From Virgifigura sp964551315 (GTDB lineage: Bacteria; Pseudomonadota; Alphaproteobacteria; Dongiales; Dongiaceae), in the NCBI GenBank assembly GCA_964551315.1, contig CAZKCM010000009.1:29944-93943 (forward strand): 64,000 nucleotides of DNA. The letters are read 5' to 3'. Made by a program: the position numbers and the translations under genes. A model generated the notes under the pieces. That model was not told the DNA's origin and ran no database searches. It saw only the letters and a list, made by a program, of their open reading frames with translations. Positions 51,431 through 60,310 of the stretch are shown in pieces (positions within the stretch are counted from its first letter, which is position 1; the number at the start of each line of letters is the position of its first letter).

Positions 51431-52741
51431 GTGAAGAATGGGACGCAAGCGGCGCGACTGCTCCGGGGCCCAAGCCGGTTGTCCGAGAGCAAGCTCGTCC
51501 GGGTTCTGTTCTTCGCGATCCCCGTTCTGGCGGTGGCGGAGCCGAAGGGAAGCGTCATCCTGTTGCTCCTGGTGGCCGGCCTATCCTTCGGGTCCGGCGC
51601 CGTGCGGCGGCGATTCATCCGATTTCTCCGGACGCCCGTCGTCATTCTGCTGGGCTGCCTGCTGATCTGGTACGGCGTCACGGCCTTGTGGTCGCCCGAT
51701 GTCGACGAGGGCCTCTGGCGCAGCCTGCGCACCCTCATCATGGCCGCCGCCGGGCTCACGGTGCTTTCGCTCGTTCTCACGGCAAACGAGACGGACCGGG
51801 CCGCGCTCGACCGGGCACTGGTCTGGAGCGCGGTGCTGTTTCCCCTCCTATATCTCGGCGGCATGGCCGGTTGCCAGCTATCGCCGTCCAAGGTTCTTCC
51901 CTGGCTCTCGCCGCTCGGGACTATCTGCGACACCCCACCGCTCCGACACGCCGCAATCCAGTTTTCCGGTGCTGCCCTGCCGCTCACGCTGGTCCTCTGG
52001 CGCCGCTGGGGAGCCGCCGCGGCGATCCCGTTTCTGGGACTGGCGGTGGCGGGCTTGGCGATCCACCCCAAGGTCGCGGCGATTGTCGCACTTGGCGGCG
52101 GCGGCGTGGCGTTTGCGGCGGTCTATTTCGGACGTCGCGCCGGGCTGATGTTCGTTGCGACGCTGTGCACGATCGCGGCGCTGATATCGCCGCAGGCAAC
52201 GGCGTTCATCGTGGAGCAACCGGCGGTCCGGTCGTTCGCCCCCAACCTGCCGCCCTCCTGGCAACATCGTCTCGTGATCTGGGAGGCGACGGCCGACCAG
52301 ATCGCCGAGCGGCCGTTGCTCGGTCATGGGGCCGGCTTCCATCGATACATGCGCACCATCGAAGGGCCGCCCATTACGATTTACGAGGACGGGCGGCCGC
52401 GCACCATGCCGTTGCGGTTTCACCACCCGCACAACACCTTCATGCAGGTCTGGCTCGAAGGCGGGGTCGTGGGCGCCCTGCTCCTGGCGGGCGGGTTTGT
52501 CGCGTTCTGGCGGATGCTGCTGCGGTCCCGGCTTGGCCGCGCGGAGCTTGCCGTGACCGCGGCGGTGTTTGTCGGCTGGTTCATCTTCAGCGGCACCGAT
52601 TTCGATCCCTGGGAGACGCGCTGGATCGCGGGGCAGTTCGTTATCCTGCTCGTGACCGCCGCCGTCGTGACCCGGACTGCCCAAGCACAGGAGAGCGAAG
52701 GACCGTCTCGGCGAACCGATTCCGTCGAATGGGACGGGTGA
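51431..52741 (+). CDS. waaL: O-antigen ligase
   Basis: An inner-membrane polytopic protein of the O-antigen ligase (Wzy_C) family, about 436 residues from this start, with roughly ten hydrophobic segments. The conserved periplasmic region RLVIWEATADQIAERPLLGHGAG and FHHPHNTFMQVWLEGGVVG carries the catalytic histidine region. It joins O-polysaccharide to lipid A-core in the periplasm. The start is uncertain: GTG 51431 gives normal length, while an in-frame ATG at 51203 would add 76 polar residues and overlap the waaG start. Confidence 0.85.
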   Translation: MKNGTQAARLLRGPSRLSESKLVRVLFFAIPVLAVAEPKGSVILLLLVAGLSFGSGAVRRRFIRFLRTPVVILLGCLLIWYGVTALWSPDVDEGLWRSLRTLIMAAAGLTVLSLVLTANETDRAALDRALVWSAVLFPLLYLGGMAGCQLSPSKVLPWLSPLGTICDTPPLRHAAIQFSGAALPLTLVLWRRWGAAAAIPFLGLAVAGLAIHPKVAAIVALGGGGVAFAAVYFGRRAGLMFVATLCTIAALISPQATAFIVEQPAVRSFAPNLPPSWQHRLVIWEATADQIAERPLLGHGAGFHRYMRTIEGPPITIYEDGRPRTMPLRFHHPHNTFMQVWLEGGVVGALLLAGGFVAFWRMLLRSRLGRAELAVTAAVFVGWFIFSGTDFDPWETRWIAGQFVILLVTAAVVTRTAQAQESEGPSRRTDSVEWDG

Positions 52742-52863
52742 GCTGCGGTCATGCTCGCGCCATGCCGGGGTCTTTCTTTCCGGGGATGTTCTCCTCGAGG
52801 CCTTGTTCTCCCCGGGGCCCTGTTCTATACGGGGCGGCCGGTCCCTGCTCCCGTGAAACTGGC

Positions 52864-53883
52864 ATGCCCGAGCCGATCACATCCATTCTCGTCGTCGGCC
52901 CCGCCTGGGTCGGCGACATGGTGATTGCGCAGAGCCTGTTCAAAACTCTTCGCCGAATGAACCCCGAGTGCGGGATCGATGTCCTGGCGCCGCGCTGGAC
53001 CCTGCCGCTGCTGCGATTCATGCCAGAGGTGCGCAACGGGATCGAGCTTCCGCTCGGCCATGGGGAGCTCGGGCTGCGGGTCCGCTACCGGCTTGGGCGC
53101 GCGCTCCGGCGAAAGGGCTACGATCTGGCAATCGTGCTGCCGCGATCGCTCAAGGCCGCGCTGGTGCCGTTCTGGGCGGGCATACCGCGGCGCGTAGGGT
53201 ATCGAGGCGAGATGCGGTGGGGCGTGCTAACCGACCTGCGGCGGCTGGACCCAAAGCGCACGCCGCGACAGGCCGAGCAGTTCATCGCCCTTGCCCTGCC
53301 GCGCGACGATCCGCCGCCAAGCGACGTACCGGTTCCCCAATTGACCGTGCCGACCGGTGCGGGTGAGGCGGTCCTCGCGGCGCTGGGCCTCGCCCGGCCC
53401 GAGCGGCCGCTCCTCGTCCTGGCGCCGGGCGCCGAGTTCGGCCCGGCCAAGCGCTGGCCGGCGGAGTCCTTTGCCGAACTCGCGCGGAGGAAGGCGCAGG
53501 CGGGCTGGGCGGTTTGGATCCTGGGGTCGCCGCGCGACGCCGAGGTCGCGGCGCAGGTGCAGGGCGGATCCGGCGGGGTCTGCGTCGATCTCACCGGCCA
53601 CACGACGCTGGACCAAGCGGTCGCGCTGATCGGCTTGGCCGATGCGGTCGTCAGCAACGATTCCGGCCTGATGCATATCGCGGCCGCCCTCGGTCGCCGG
53701 CAGGTCGCCCTGTTCGGCCCGTCCGACCCGGCCAAGACCGGGCCGCTCAACGACAAGGCGCGCGTGGTCACCAGGTCGCTCTCCTGCAGCCCATGCCACC
53801 GGCGGACCTGTCCGCTCGGCCATCACGATTGTCTCCGCGGCATCGAGCCGGGGCGCGTCCTCGAGGCGTTGGACGCGCCGTGA
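52864..53883 (+). CDS. waaF: ADP-heptose:LPS heptosyltransferase II
   Basis: A 339-residue GT9-family transferase adding the second inner-core heptose. WaaF markers are ILVVGPAWVGDMVIAQSLFKTLR near the N-terminus, GYRGEMRWGVLTDLRRLD, LAPGAEFGPAKRWP and VSNDSGLMHIAAALGR. It acts at the cytoplasmic face of the inner membrane. The stop overlaps the GTG start of waaC by four bases. Confidence 0.93.
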   Translation: MPEPITSILVVGPAWVGDMVIAQSLFKTLRRMNPECGIDVLAPRWTLPLLRFMPEVRNGIELPLGHGELGLRVRYRLGRALRRKGYDLAIVLPRSLKAALVPFWAGIPRRVGYRGEMRWGVLTDLRRLDPKRTPRQAEQFIALALPRDDPPPSDVPVPQLTVPTGAGEAVLAALGLARPERPLLVLAPGAEFGPAKRWPAESFAELARRKAQAGWAVWILGSPRDAEVAAQVQGGSGGVCVDLTGHTTLDQAVALIGLADAVVSNDSGLMHIAAALGRRQVALFGPSDPAKTGPLNDKARVVTRSLSCSPCHRRTCPLGHHDCLRGIEPGRVLEALDAP

Positions 53884-54965
53884 GAGTCCTCGTCGTCAAG
53901 ACCTCCTCACTCGGCGACGTCGTTCACGCCTTGCCGGCCGTGACCGACGCCGCCCGCGCCCTTTCCGGCATACGGTTCGACTGGGTGGTCGAAGAAGCCT
54001 TTGCCGAGGTGCCTGCGTGGCATCCGGCCGTGGAGGAGGTGATCCCGGTGGCGATCCGCCGCTGGCGGCACCAACCAGGGCGGGCGCTTCTGGAAGCGCC
54101 GGTGTTCCTGCGACGGCTCAGGAAGCGGCGTTACGATCGGGTGATCGACGCACAGGGACTGCTGAAAAGCGCGGCGGTCACGCTGCTCGCGCGCGGCGTG
54201 CGCTGCGGCCTGGACGCCCGGTCGGCGCGTGAACCCTTTGCGGCGTTGGCCTATCGACGGCGCGTCGCCGTTGCCCGGGACCAGCACGCCGTGACCCGGG
54301 TGCGGCAGCTCTTCGCCGCGGCGCTCGGCTATGCGATGCCGGCGGGGGAGGCGGACTATGGGCTCAGCCGGCCCCGTCCGTCCGCGGCACCGCCGGAGCG
54401 GCCCTATTTCGTGCTGCTCCACGGCACGACTTGGGCGTCGAAGCGGTGGCCCGAGGCCAATTGGCGGGCGCTCGCGCGGATGGCGGGCGAGGGCGGCTAC
54501 GACGTCTTCCTTCCCTGGCACGATGCCGGGCAGAAGGAGGAGGCGGCGCGGATCGCGGAAGGCTGCGAGCGGGCCCACCTTTCGCGCACGGGCAGCCTGC
54601 AGGACCTTGCCGCCCTGGTCTGCGGCGCGTGCGCCTTCGTTGCCGGCGACACGGGGCCCGCCCATATCGCGGCGGCGTTCGGCGTCCCCGGCGTCGTTAT
54701 CTACGGCGCGACGCATCCGGCGCTGACCGGGACAACGGGACCCGGCCAGATCCACCTGACGGCCGACTTTTCCTGCTCGCCTTGCCGCAGCCGTGTCTGT
54801 CGCTATCGCGGACCGAGCGAACTGTGGCCGGCCTGCTATGCGACGGTCCCGCCCGGGCGCGTCTGGGAGAGTCTGCGCGCCTTGATGGACGGCAGCCGGC
54901 CGACGACACATGCGACCACGGCGGCCCAGGCAGTATCCGGCTCACCGGATCGGGGAGGCAACTGA
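53880..54965 (+). CDS. waaC: Lipopolysaccharide heptosyltransferase I
   Basis: A 361-residue GT9-family transferase adding the first heptose to Kdo. It begins RVLVVKTSSLGDVVHALPAV, the WaaC hallmark. Further features are LLHGTTWASKRWPEANWR and the ADP-heptose-binding region VAGDTGPAHIAAAFGVPGVVIYG. The start is GTG 53880 overlapping waaF. The C-terminal 20 residues are Ser/Thr-rich and poorly conserved. It continues into the acyltransferase gene after two bases. Confidence 0.93.
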   Translation: MRVLVVKTSSLGDVVHALPAVTDAARALSGIRFDWVVEEAFAEVPAWHPAVEEVIPVAIRRWRHQPGRALLEAPVFLRRLRKRRYDRVIDAQGLLKSAAVTLLARGVRCGLDARSAREPFAALAYRRRVAVARDQHAVTRVRQLFAAALGYAMPAGEADYGLSRPRPSAAPPERPYFVLLHGTTWASKRWPEANWRALARMAGEGGYDVFLPWHDAGQKEEAARIAEGCERAHLSRTGSLQDLAALVCGACAFVAGDTGPAHIAAAFGVPGVVIYGATHPALTGTTGPGQIHLTADFSCSPCRSRVCRYRGPSELWPACYATVPPGRVWESLRALMDGSRPTTHATTAAQAVSGSPDRGGN

Positions 54966-54967
54966 CC

Positions 54968-55876
54968 TTGCGGCGGCCTCCAAGCCGATTCAAGCGTCTG
55001 CTGCACCATCTCGAGGCGGCGCTGCTCTATCTACTCTTCGCCCTGGCGCGCGCGCTGCCGGTCGATCGGGCTTCGGCCTTCGGCGGCTTGATCGCCCGCA
55101 GCATCGGGCCCTGGCTGCCGGTGAGCAAGGTCGGCCGCGACAACCTGCGCCGCGCCTTTCCGGAGATGCCGGATGCCGAGATCGAGCGTGTGCTGCGCGG
55201 CGTTTGGGACAATCTCGGGCGCTTCATGGCGGAGTATCCGCATCTCCACGAGCTGTGGGACTTCGATCCCGACAATCCCGGGAAGAAGGGCCGGGTCGAG
55301 GTCGTCGGTGCGGAGCATTTCATGAACCTGCGCGACGATGGCGTGCCCGGCCTGATCTTCTCCGCCCATTTCGGGAACTGGGAGTTGCTGCCGGTCGGGG
55401 CACGGCGCCACAACCTGCCGGTCGCGGTTCTGTACCGGCCGCCGAACAACCCCTTTGCCGCCCGGCTGGTGCGAGAAATCCGCGGTGCCGTCATGGGCGA
55501 ACTTCTGCGCAACGGCATTCAGGGGATCATCGGCGCGGTCAAGGTGCTGGAGCAGGGGGGGCATGTCGGGATGCTCGTCGACCAGCATTTCCGCCGTGGC
55601 ATCGCGGTCGATTTCTTCGGCCGGCCGGTTCGAACGGCCACCGCCTTTGCCCGGCTCGCGCGCCGCTTCGATTGCCCGGTGCACGGTGCGCGCGTCGAGC
55701 GGCTCCACGGTGCCCGGTTCCGCGTCACGGTCTCGCCACCGCTCGAACTGCCACGGACCGACGATCCTCAGGCAGACGTTGCCGCGATCACGCAACAGAT
55801 CACGACGATGATCGAGGGCTGGGTGCGCGAGCGGCCGGACCAGTGGCTCTGGCTGCATCGGCGCTGGCGGGAGTGA
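54968..55876 (+). CDS. lpxL: Lipid A lysophospholipid-type acyltransferase (LpxL/HtrB family)
   Basis: A 302-residue inner-membrane acyltransferase with one N-terminal hydrophobic stretch (ALLYLLFALARALPV). The HX4(D/E) active site is in FSAHFGNWELLP; other family segments are LYRPPNNPFAARLVREIR and GMLVDQHFRRGIAVDFFGRP. It acylates lipid A with a secondary fatty acid. The start is TTG 54968, with GGAGG about ten bases upstream; no ATG occurs before the conserved region. Which acyl chain (lauroyl, myristoyl or a very-long-chain one from AcpXL) it uses cannot be read. Confidence 0.9.
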   Translation: MRRPPSRFKRLLHHLEAALLYLLFALARALPVDRASAFGGLIARSIGPWLPVSKVGRDNLRRAFPEMPDAEIERVLRGVWDNLGRFMAEYPHLHELWDFDPDNPGKKGRVEVVGAEHFMNLRDDGVPGLIFSAHFGNWELLPVGARRHNLPVAVLYRPPNNPFAARLVREIRGAVMGELLRNGIQGIIGAVKVLEQGGHVGMLVDQHFRRGIAVDFFGRPVRTATAFARLARRFDCPVHGARVERLHGARFRVTVSPPLELPRTDDPQADVAAITQQITTMIEGWVRERPDQWLWLHRRWRE

Positions 55877-56005
55877 GGCGAGCACGGGTTTCGGCCGGCG
55901 GATCCCAAGCCGGCACCGGCCGGATTCGACATTTTGTCGCATCGCCGCCGATCACCCGTGCCGGCTATGGTGCGGGCGGTCGTTTCTGTGGACTCTCCTT
56001 ACGCT

Positions 56006-56034
56006 TGCCCCGCTGGTTCCAGCGGGGCATTTTT
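56006..56034 (+). terminator. Intrinsic terminator of the LPS operon
   Basis: TGCCCCGCTGG at 56006-56016 pairs perfectly with 56019-56029 and is followed by five T residues. It lies about 130 bases after lpxL and just before the carbonic anhydrase gene, so it ends the waaL-waaF-waaC-lpxL transcript. Confidence 0.88.
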
Positions 56035-56067
56035 CCCTGCGAACAGTGAACAGGCCGGGGGGAAACA

Positions 56068-56682
56068 ATGGACCGTCTGGTTGCGGGCTTCCGGCGTTTT
56101 CGTCAAACCTATTTTCAAGAGAACCGCGAGACCTTCGATTCTCTGGCCACCAATGGCCAGGCGCCGCGGGCGATGGTGATTGCGTGCTCGGACTCCCGGG
56201 TCGATCCGCAGCTCATCTTCTCGGCGGCGCCGGGTGAGATCTTCGTCGTGCGCAATGTGGCCAATCTGGTTCCGCCCTACGCGCCGAGCGGCAGTTACCA
56301 CGGCACCAGCGCCGCGCTCGAGTTCGCCGTGCGCGCGCTCAATGTCGAGCATCTCGTCGTCGTTGGCCATTCGAGCTGTGGCGGCGTCGGTGCCTTGCTC
56401 CAGCGGACGTCGCGTCCGGACGACGACTTCATCGCCGCCTGGATGCGCATCGCCGAGCCGGCGCGGGAGCGGGCGCTGGCGGCGTCGGGCGATCGGCCCG
56501 AAGACCTCCAGCGCGTCTGCGAGCACGAAACGGTGAAGGTCTCCCTCGCCAATCTCATGACCTTTCCGTGGATTCGCGAGCGCGTCGATGGCGGTGCGCT
56601 CACGTTGCATGGCCTGTACTTCGATATCGAGAAGGGCGACCTCATGCGGCTTCTGCCCGATGGACGGTTCGAGCGGACCTAG
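56068..56682 (+). CDS. Beta-class carbonic anhydrase
   Basis: A 204-residue zinc enzyme interconverting CO2 and bicarbonate. Zinc and active-site residues are visible: Cys40, Asp42 and Arg44 in ACSDSRVDP, and His101 and Cys104 in VVVGHSSCGGV. The segment RNVANLVPPYAPSGSYHGTSAALEFAV is characteristic. GGGGGGAAAC precedes ATG 56068. Directly after the LPS-operon terminator, so it has its own promoter. Confidence 0.94.
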   Translation: MDRLVAGFRRFRQTYFQENRETFDSLATNGQAPRAMVIACSDSRVDPQLIFSAAPGEIFVVRNVANLVPPYAPSGSYHGTSAALEFAVRALNVEHLVVVGHSSCGGVGALLQRTSRPDDDFIAAWMRIAEPARERALAASGDRPEDLQRVCEHETVKVSLANLMTFPWIRERVDGGALTLHGLYFDIEKGDLMRLLPDGRFERT

Positions 56683-56736
56683 AGCGGGCCGGCCCCTCGC
56701 CGATACCGCCGCCCGCAGCAGCGGCATCAGAGAGGG

Positions 56737-56958
56737 TCAGGCCGCAATCGCTCGTTGGGCAAGCGCCTTGCGGACGGCATCCTCCGGTGTGAAGCCGAAC
56801 GTGACCCCGGCGGAACTGAAGTCGTCGGGCCGCAGGACGGCGCCCCAATAGCCGCCGAGATCCTGCACCGTGTACTCGCCTTGCGGCGTGACGGCCCTGT
56901 ACGCGAACGCGCCCGTATCCGGCACGACGTATCCGATGAGGGTCACCAAGTCTCTCAA
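56737..56958 (-). CDS. Small conserved-looking unknown protein
   Basis: A 73-residue protein (RDLVTLIGYVVPDTGAFAYR, then GGYWGAVLRPDDFSSAGV and EDAVRKALAQRAIAA). Its aromatic/Gly pattern looks like a small beta fold. The start is TTG 56958: AGGAGGAGG lies five bases upstream, an exceptional ribosome site, while the ATG at 57087 has none. Function unknown; no family recognised. Confidence 0.6.
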   Translation of the reverse strand: MRDLVTLIGYVVPDTGAFAYRAVTPQGEYTVQDLGGYWGAVLRPDDFSSAGVTFGFTPEDAVRKALAQRAIAA

Positions 56959-57334
56959 AACGTCCTCCTCCTTGGTTGTTGGCTTTCGTTCATGAACCGA
57001 CGCGGAAGCCGGCTCACGGTCGTGGACGAGCGACGCGGAGCCTAACCGGGAGGCCGGCCCGTTCGCGCACCCATTGGACGGTCGCACCGGTCTTGCGCCC
57101 GCTCTGGAGGGTTAACGATGATGGCGGGCCCGGGCGACTGGCCGGCGGCCTCCGCTCTGACGGGGCCGCCCACCGAAGAGGCGATGGGTCCTGTTTAGGC
57201 GGTGGGACTATGAGTGTCAATCGGGGGCGGGGGACCGGCTCGGCGTTACGAAGCGGCGAACCGCCGCAGGAATCGCGGCGGGCGCGCATTTCTGCGCGCC
57301 CGCGCCAGTCCGAATTCGATGATTTCGCGTCGGC
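56959..57334. other. Gap without a credible gene
   Basis: About 376 bases. Open frames here are antisense, Arg/Pro-rich or both. I see no promoter pair, hairpin or RNA gene that I can support, although the promoter for the gene at 56958 must lie at its left end. Confidence 0.4.
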
Positions 57335-57643
57335 TCAATCGCCGGAGCCGCCGCCCGAATCGCCGGATCCGCCCGAGGTTTCACCGCCCATGCCGCCTTC
57401 GGCGGTATCTCCATCGGAACTCTTCTCTTCGGCTCCGCCCGTCGAACCGGTCGCGCCGGTCTGGGCGCCGCCTTCCCCCTCTTCCTCCAGCTCTTCGCCG
57501 GTGGTCACCCCCGGCTGCGACTCGGTAACGCTCGGAACCTGATCCTCCTCGGCCGATTCCGACGTATCAGCCGTCTGGGCCAGCGCCCAGAGCGGGGCGG
57601 CGAGGACGAGGGCAAGCGCCGTGCCCGACAACAGCTTTGGCAT
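57335..57643 (-). CDS. Acidic glycine/serine-rich secreted protein
   Basis: A 102-residue protein. The signal peptide KLLSGTALALVLAAPLWALAQ is clear, cleaved near residue 22. The mature part is low-complexity, very acidic and rich in Gly, Ser, Thr and Asp (GEELEEEGEGGAQTG, then SGGSGDSGGGSGD at the end). AGGAG precedes ATG 57643. Function unknown; such tails are intrinsically disordered and could bind cations. No cysteine lipobox. Confidence 0.7.
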   Translation of the reverse strand: MPKLLSGTALALVLAAPLWALAQTADTSESAEEDQVPSVTESQPGVTTGEELEEEGEGGAQTGATGSTGGAEEKSSDGDTAEGGMGGETSGGSGDSGGGSGD

Positions 57644-57838
57644 GATCGAACTCCTGCTTGATGTCGTCCGGCGGCCAGCCGCCGGGCTATGGATCAGCAA
57701 ACACGCCGCGCGAAGGCTGGGTTCCGGAGGCGGGTGAGCGCCGCTTGGTCCCGAGGGGGGACCGGATGGTGTCGGCGGGTGGCGGTGCGAGACGGGGGCC
57801 GCGCAAATTCACCGCTTGGCTTGGCCCTCCCCAAACGC

Positions 57839-57867
57839 AAAAGGGCCAAGCATTCCGCTTGGCCCTT
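57839..57867 (-). terminator. Intrinsic terminator of tRNA-Pro
   Basis: AAGGGCCAAG at 57841-57850 and CTTGGCCCTT at 57858-57867 form a perfect 10-bp stem with a 7-base loop, followed on the minus strand by a T-run. It lies about 30 bases downstream of the tRNA on its strand. Confidence 0.85.
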
Positions 57868-57898
57868 CGGACGCGAACGCCTTGGGCGTTCACGATAT

Positions 57899-57975
57899 TG
57901 GTCGGAGTGAGTGGATTCGAACCACCGGCCCCCGCGTCCCGAACACGGTGCTCTACCAGGCTGAGCTACACTCCG
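57899..57975 (-). tRNA. tRNA-Pro (anticodon CGG)
   Basis: On the minus strand, acceptor CGGAGTG (57975-57969) pairs with CACTCCG (57909-57903), discriminator A and an encoded CCA at 57901-57899. The D-arm is GCTC/GAGC. The anticodon stem CCGTG/CGCGG encloses TTCGGGA, so the anticodon is CGG, reading CCG proline codons. The T-arm GGTGG-TTCGAAT-CCACT is canonical. Its own terminator follows. Confidence 0.97.
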
Positions 57976-58051
57976 ATAGCGGGGCGGTTATAGCCTCATC
58001 GCCCATTGCCTGCAAGCAGGTAGGTCGGCTTGGCGTTTCCCGCAAGGGGTA

Positions 58052-59077
58052 TCAGTAGGCCCGCTGAATGCAGAAATCGATGACCTCGAGCAGCGCCTGC
58101 TTCTCCGGACCATCGGGAAACAGGCCCAAGGCATCGCGGGCGATGGCGCCGTAGTGGCCGGCGCGGGCCACCGTATCGCGCAGGGCATTGTGCCGCTCCA
58201 TCAGCTCGATGCCGTGGGCAAGGTCGGTGTCCCGCTGGTCCAGCGACTCCAAGGTCCGCCGCCAGAACGCCCGCTCTTCCTCGTCGCCGCGGCGGAAGGC
58301 GAGGATCACCGGAAGCGTGATCTTTCCCTCGCGGAAGTCGTCGCCGATGGTCTTTCCCAGCTCTGCCTGGCGCGCCGAGTAGTCGAGCACGTCGTCGATG
58401 AGCTGGAAGGCGATGCCGAGATTGAGGCCGTAGCTTTCGAGGGCTTCCTCCTCTGCCTCCGGGCGGTCGGCGATAACGGCACCAATCCGGCAGGCAGCCG
58501 AGAACAGGGCCGCCGTCTTCCGCCGGACGACGTCCAAATAGGCCTGTTCGCTGGCTTCGGTGTCGTTGCTGGTGACGAGTTGCAGAACCTCGCCTTCGGC
58601 GATCACGGCCGATGCGTCCGAGAGGATCTTGAGCACCCGGAGCGACCCGTCCGCGACCATAAGCTGGAACGCGCGGCTGAACAGGAAATCCCCGACGAGG
58701 ACGCTCGCCTTGTTGCCCCAGACCGAGTTGGCGGTGGCGAGGCCCCGGCGCAGGTCGCTGTCGTCCACCACGTCGTCGTGGAGCAGCGTGGCCGTGTGGA
58801 TGAACTCGACGCAGCTCGCCAGCGCGACGTGCCGGTCTCCCCGATAGCCGCACAGCCGCGCGGAAGCGAGGGTCAGCATCGGGCGCAGGCGCTTCCCGCC
58901 CGCGGCGATGATATGGCCGGCGAGCTGAGGAATCAGCGCCACCGGGCTTTGCATGTTCTCGAGGATGAGGGCGTTGACGGCTTTCAAATCCTCGCCGACC
59001 AGGCGGCCGACCGCGTCCAGTGACGGCCTGCGCTGCTTGCCGCGCTCCTCAGCGCCCAAATTGACGATGACCGCCAC
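58052..59077 (-). CDS. ispB: Polyprenyl (octaprenyl/decaprenyl) diphosphate synthase
   Basis: A 341-residue trans-prenyltransferase elongating farnesyl diphosphate for the ubiquinone side chain. Two aspartate-rich motifs are visible: DDVVD (101-105, in LLHDDVVDDSDLRRG) and DDVLD (228-232). GGKRLRPML is typical. The start is GTG 59077; the longer open frame to 59527 would add residues without family character. It sits next to tRNA-Pro and diverges from the DUF2007 gene, a common alphaproteobacterial arrangement. Confidence 0.94.
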   Translation of the reverse strand: MAVIVNLGAEERGKQRRPSLDAVGRLVGEDLKAVNALILENMQSPVALIPQLAGHIIAAGGKRLRPMLTLASARLCGYRGDRHVALASCVEFIHTATLLHDDVVDDSDLRRGLATANSVWGNKASVLVGDFLFSRAFQLMVADGSLRVLKILSDASAVIAEGEVLQLVTSNDTEASEQAYLDVVRRKTAALFSAACRIGAVIADRPEAEEEALESYGLNLGIAFQLIDDVLDYSARQAELGKTIGDDFREGKITLPVILAFRRGDEEERAFWRRTLESLDQRDTDLAHGIELMERHNALRDTVARAGHYGAIARDALGLFPDGPEKQALLEVIDFCIQRAY

Positions 59078-59239
59078 CGATTTTCCGATCTGCTTGCTTG
59101 ACGCCCTGTCCAACAGCGGCGAGCATAATTGGATCGAACCGCGGGTCAAGCCCGGTGGGATTTGCGGCGCCGCCGAACCCTTGGCCGATCCCCGGAGCGA
59201 CCGGATTTGCCGACAGGCGGCGTGGAGCGCGAACGAGCA

Positions 59240-59455
59240 GTGAGGGAATTGCTCCGGACCAACGATCCGATTCGCCTGTCCTGGCTCGTTGCTCTCCTTG
59301 CCAGCGAAGGCATCGAATCCATTATCCTTGACACGCATACGAGCCTTGTCGAAGGGAGCATCGGCGCCATTCCACGCCGTCTGATGGTTAACGACGCAGA
59401 TGCAGAGCGGGCGCAGCGGGTGCTCGCCGATGCCGGCGAATCGATGGACAAGTGA
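59240..59455 (+). CDS. DUF2007 small protein
   Basis: A 71-residue cytosolic DUF2007 protein, putative signal-transducing family with a small alpha/beta fold. The start RELLRTNDPIRLSWLVALL and VEGSIGAIPRRLMVNDAD match the family closely. GTG 59240 gives the canonical length; GTG 59222 is possible. It precedes the methyltransferase gene by 13 bases; the pair is syntenic in alphaproteobacteria next to ispB. Confidence 0.85.
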   Translation: MRELLRTNDPIRLSWLVALLASEGIESIILDTHTSLVEGSIGAIPRRLMVNDADAERAQRVLADAGESMDK

Positions 59456-59468
59456 TGGCCGAGGTCGA

Positions 59469-60227
59469 GTGACGGCTGAAGACGACATCTCCAAGACGGT
59501 CAGCGCGGACACGCTGCTCGGCGGCAAGATTCGGCTGCTCCAGCCGCAGACCGGCTATCGCGCGGCGATCGACCCTGTCTTCCTTGCGGCGGCGGTGCCG
59601 GCCGGGCCGGGGGACATGGTGCTCGACGTGGGGGCCGGCGTCGGCGCAGTGTCGCTCTGTCTTGCCTGGCGGGAACGCGGCTGCCAGATCCGCGGTATAG
59701 AGCCGCAGCGCGATCTGGCGCGGCTTGCCGCCCGCAACATCGAGCTGAACGGATTCGTCGGCCGAATCGAAATCATGATCGGCGACCTGCTGCGGCCACC
59801 GCCGCGGCTGGCGCCCGGTTCGTTCCATCACGTGATGGCGAACCCCCCTTTTCTGCCGGCCGACAACGGCACGCGGCCGCCAGACCCCGGCAAGGCGGCC
59901 GCGCAGGTCGAGGGCGAAGCCGGCTTGGCGGACTGGATCAGGTTCTGCCTCACCATGACCCGGCCGAAGGGCAGCGTGACCTTCATCCATCGGGCCGATC
60001 GCCTGGACGCGCTGCTGAGCGAACTCAGGACACGGGCCGGGGAGATCGTCGTATTCCCGCTTTGGCCCGGCGGCAACAAGCCGGCGAGCCGCGTTCTGGT
60101 GCGAGCCCGCAAAAGCGTTGCCGGACCGATGCGGCTGGCGACCGGGCTTACCCTGCACGAACCGGACGGGCGCTACACGGAAGCGGCCGAAGCGGTGCTG
60201 CGGCACGGGGCGGGGCTGGTTCTGTAA
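59469..60227 (+). CDS. SAM-dependent methyltransferase (TrmN6-like)
   Basis: A 252-residue Rossmann-fold methyltransferase similar to tRNA1(Val) adenine-37 N6-methyltransferase. The SAM loop VLDVGAGVGAVSLCLAWRE is at about 58-75. The NPPF catalytic motif in HHVMANPPFLPADNG marks methylation of an exocyclic amino group. The start is GTG 59469. It is linked to DUF2007 and sppA in conserved order. Whether the substrate is tRNA or protein is inferred from family only. Confidence 0.87.
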   Translation: MTAEDDISKTVSADTLLGGKIRLLQPQTGYRAAIDPVFLAAAVPAGPGDMVLDVGAGVGAVSLCLAWRERGCQIRGIEPQRDLARLAARNIELNGFVGRIEIMIGDLLRPPPRLAPGSFHHVMANPPFLPADNGTRPPDPGKAAAQVEGEAGLADWIRFCLTMTRPKGSVTFIHRADRLDALLSELRTRAGEIVVFPLWPGGNKPASRVLVRARKSVAGPMRLATGLTLHEPDGRYTEAAEAVLRHGAGLVL

Positions 60228-60310
60228 GCCGCGATGGGAAAGGCAGGCCGCGCGCGGATCCTCGGGCGCGCGTGATTTGCAGGAGCAGGCTCGGTGGTTA
60301 TGCTGGTGTC

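Noticed and set aside
51205..52071. 289-codon upstream extension of waaG
   Set aside because: This portion is antisense to waaL. The conserved WaaG N-terminus begins at the ATG at 51204.
57210..57542. Plus-strand frame rich in Pro and Ser
   Set aside because: It is antisense to the acidic secreted protein, which has a signal peptide and a ribosome site. The frame's composition is the complement of Gly/Asp/Glu codons.
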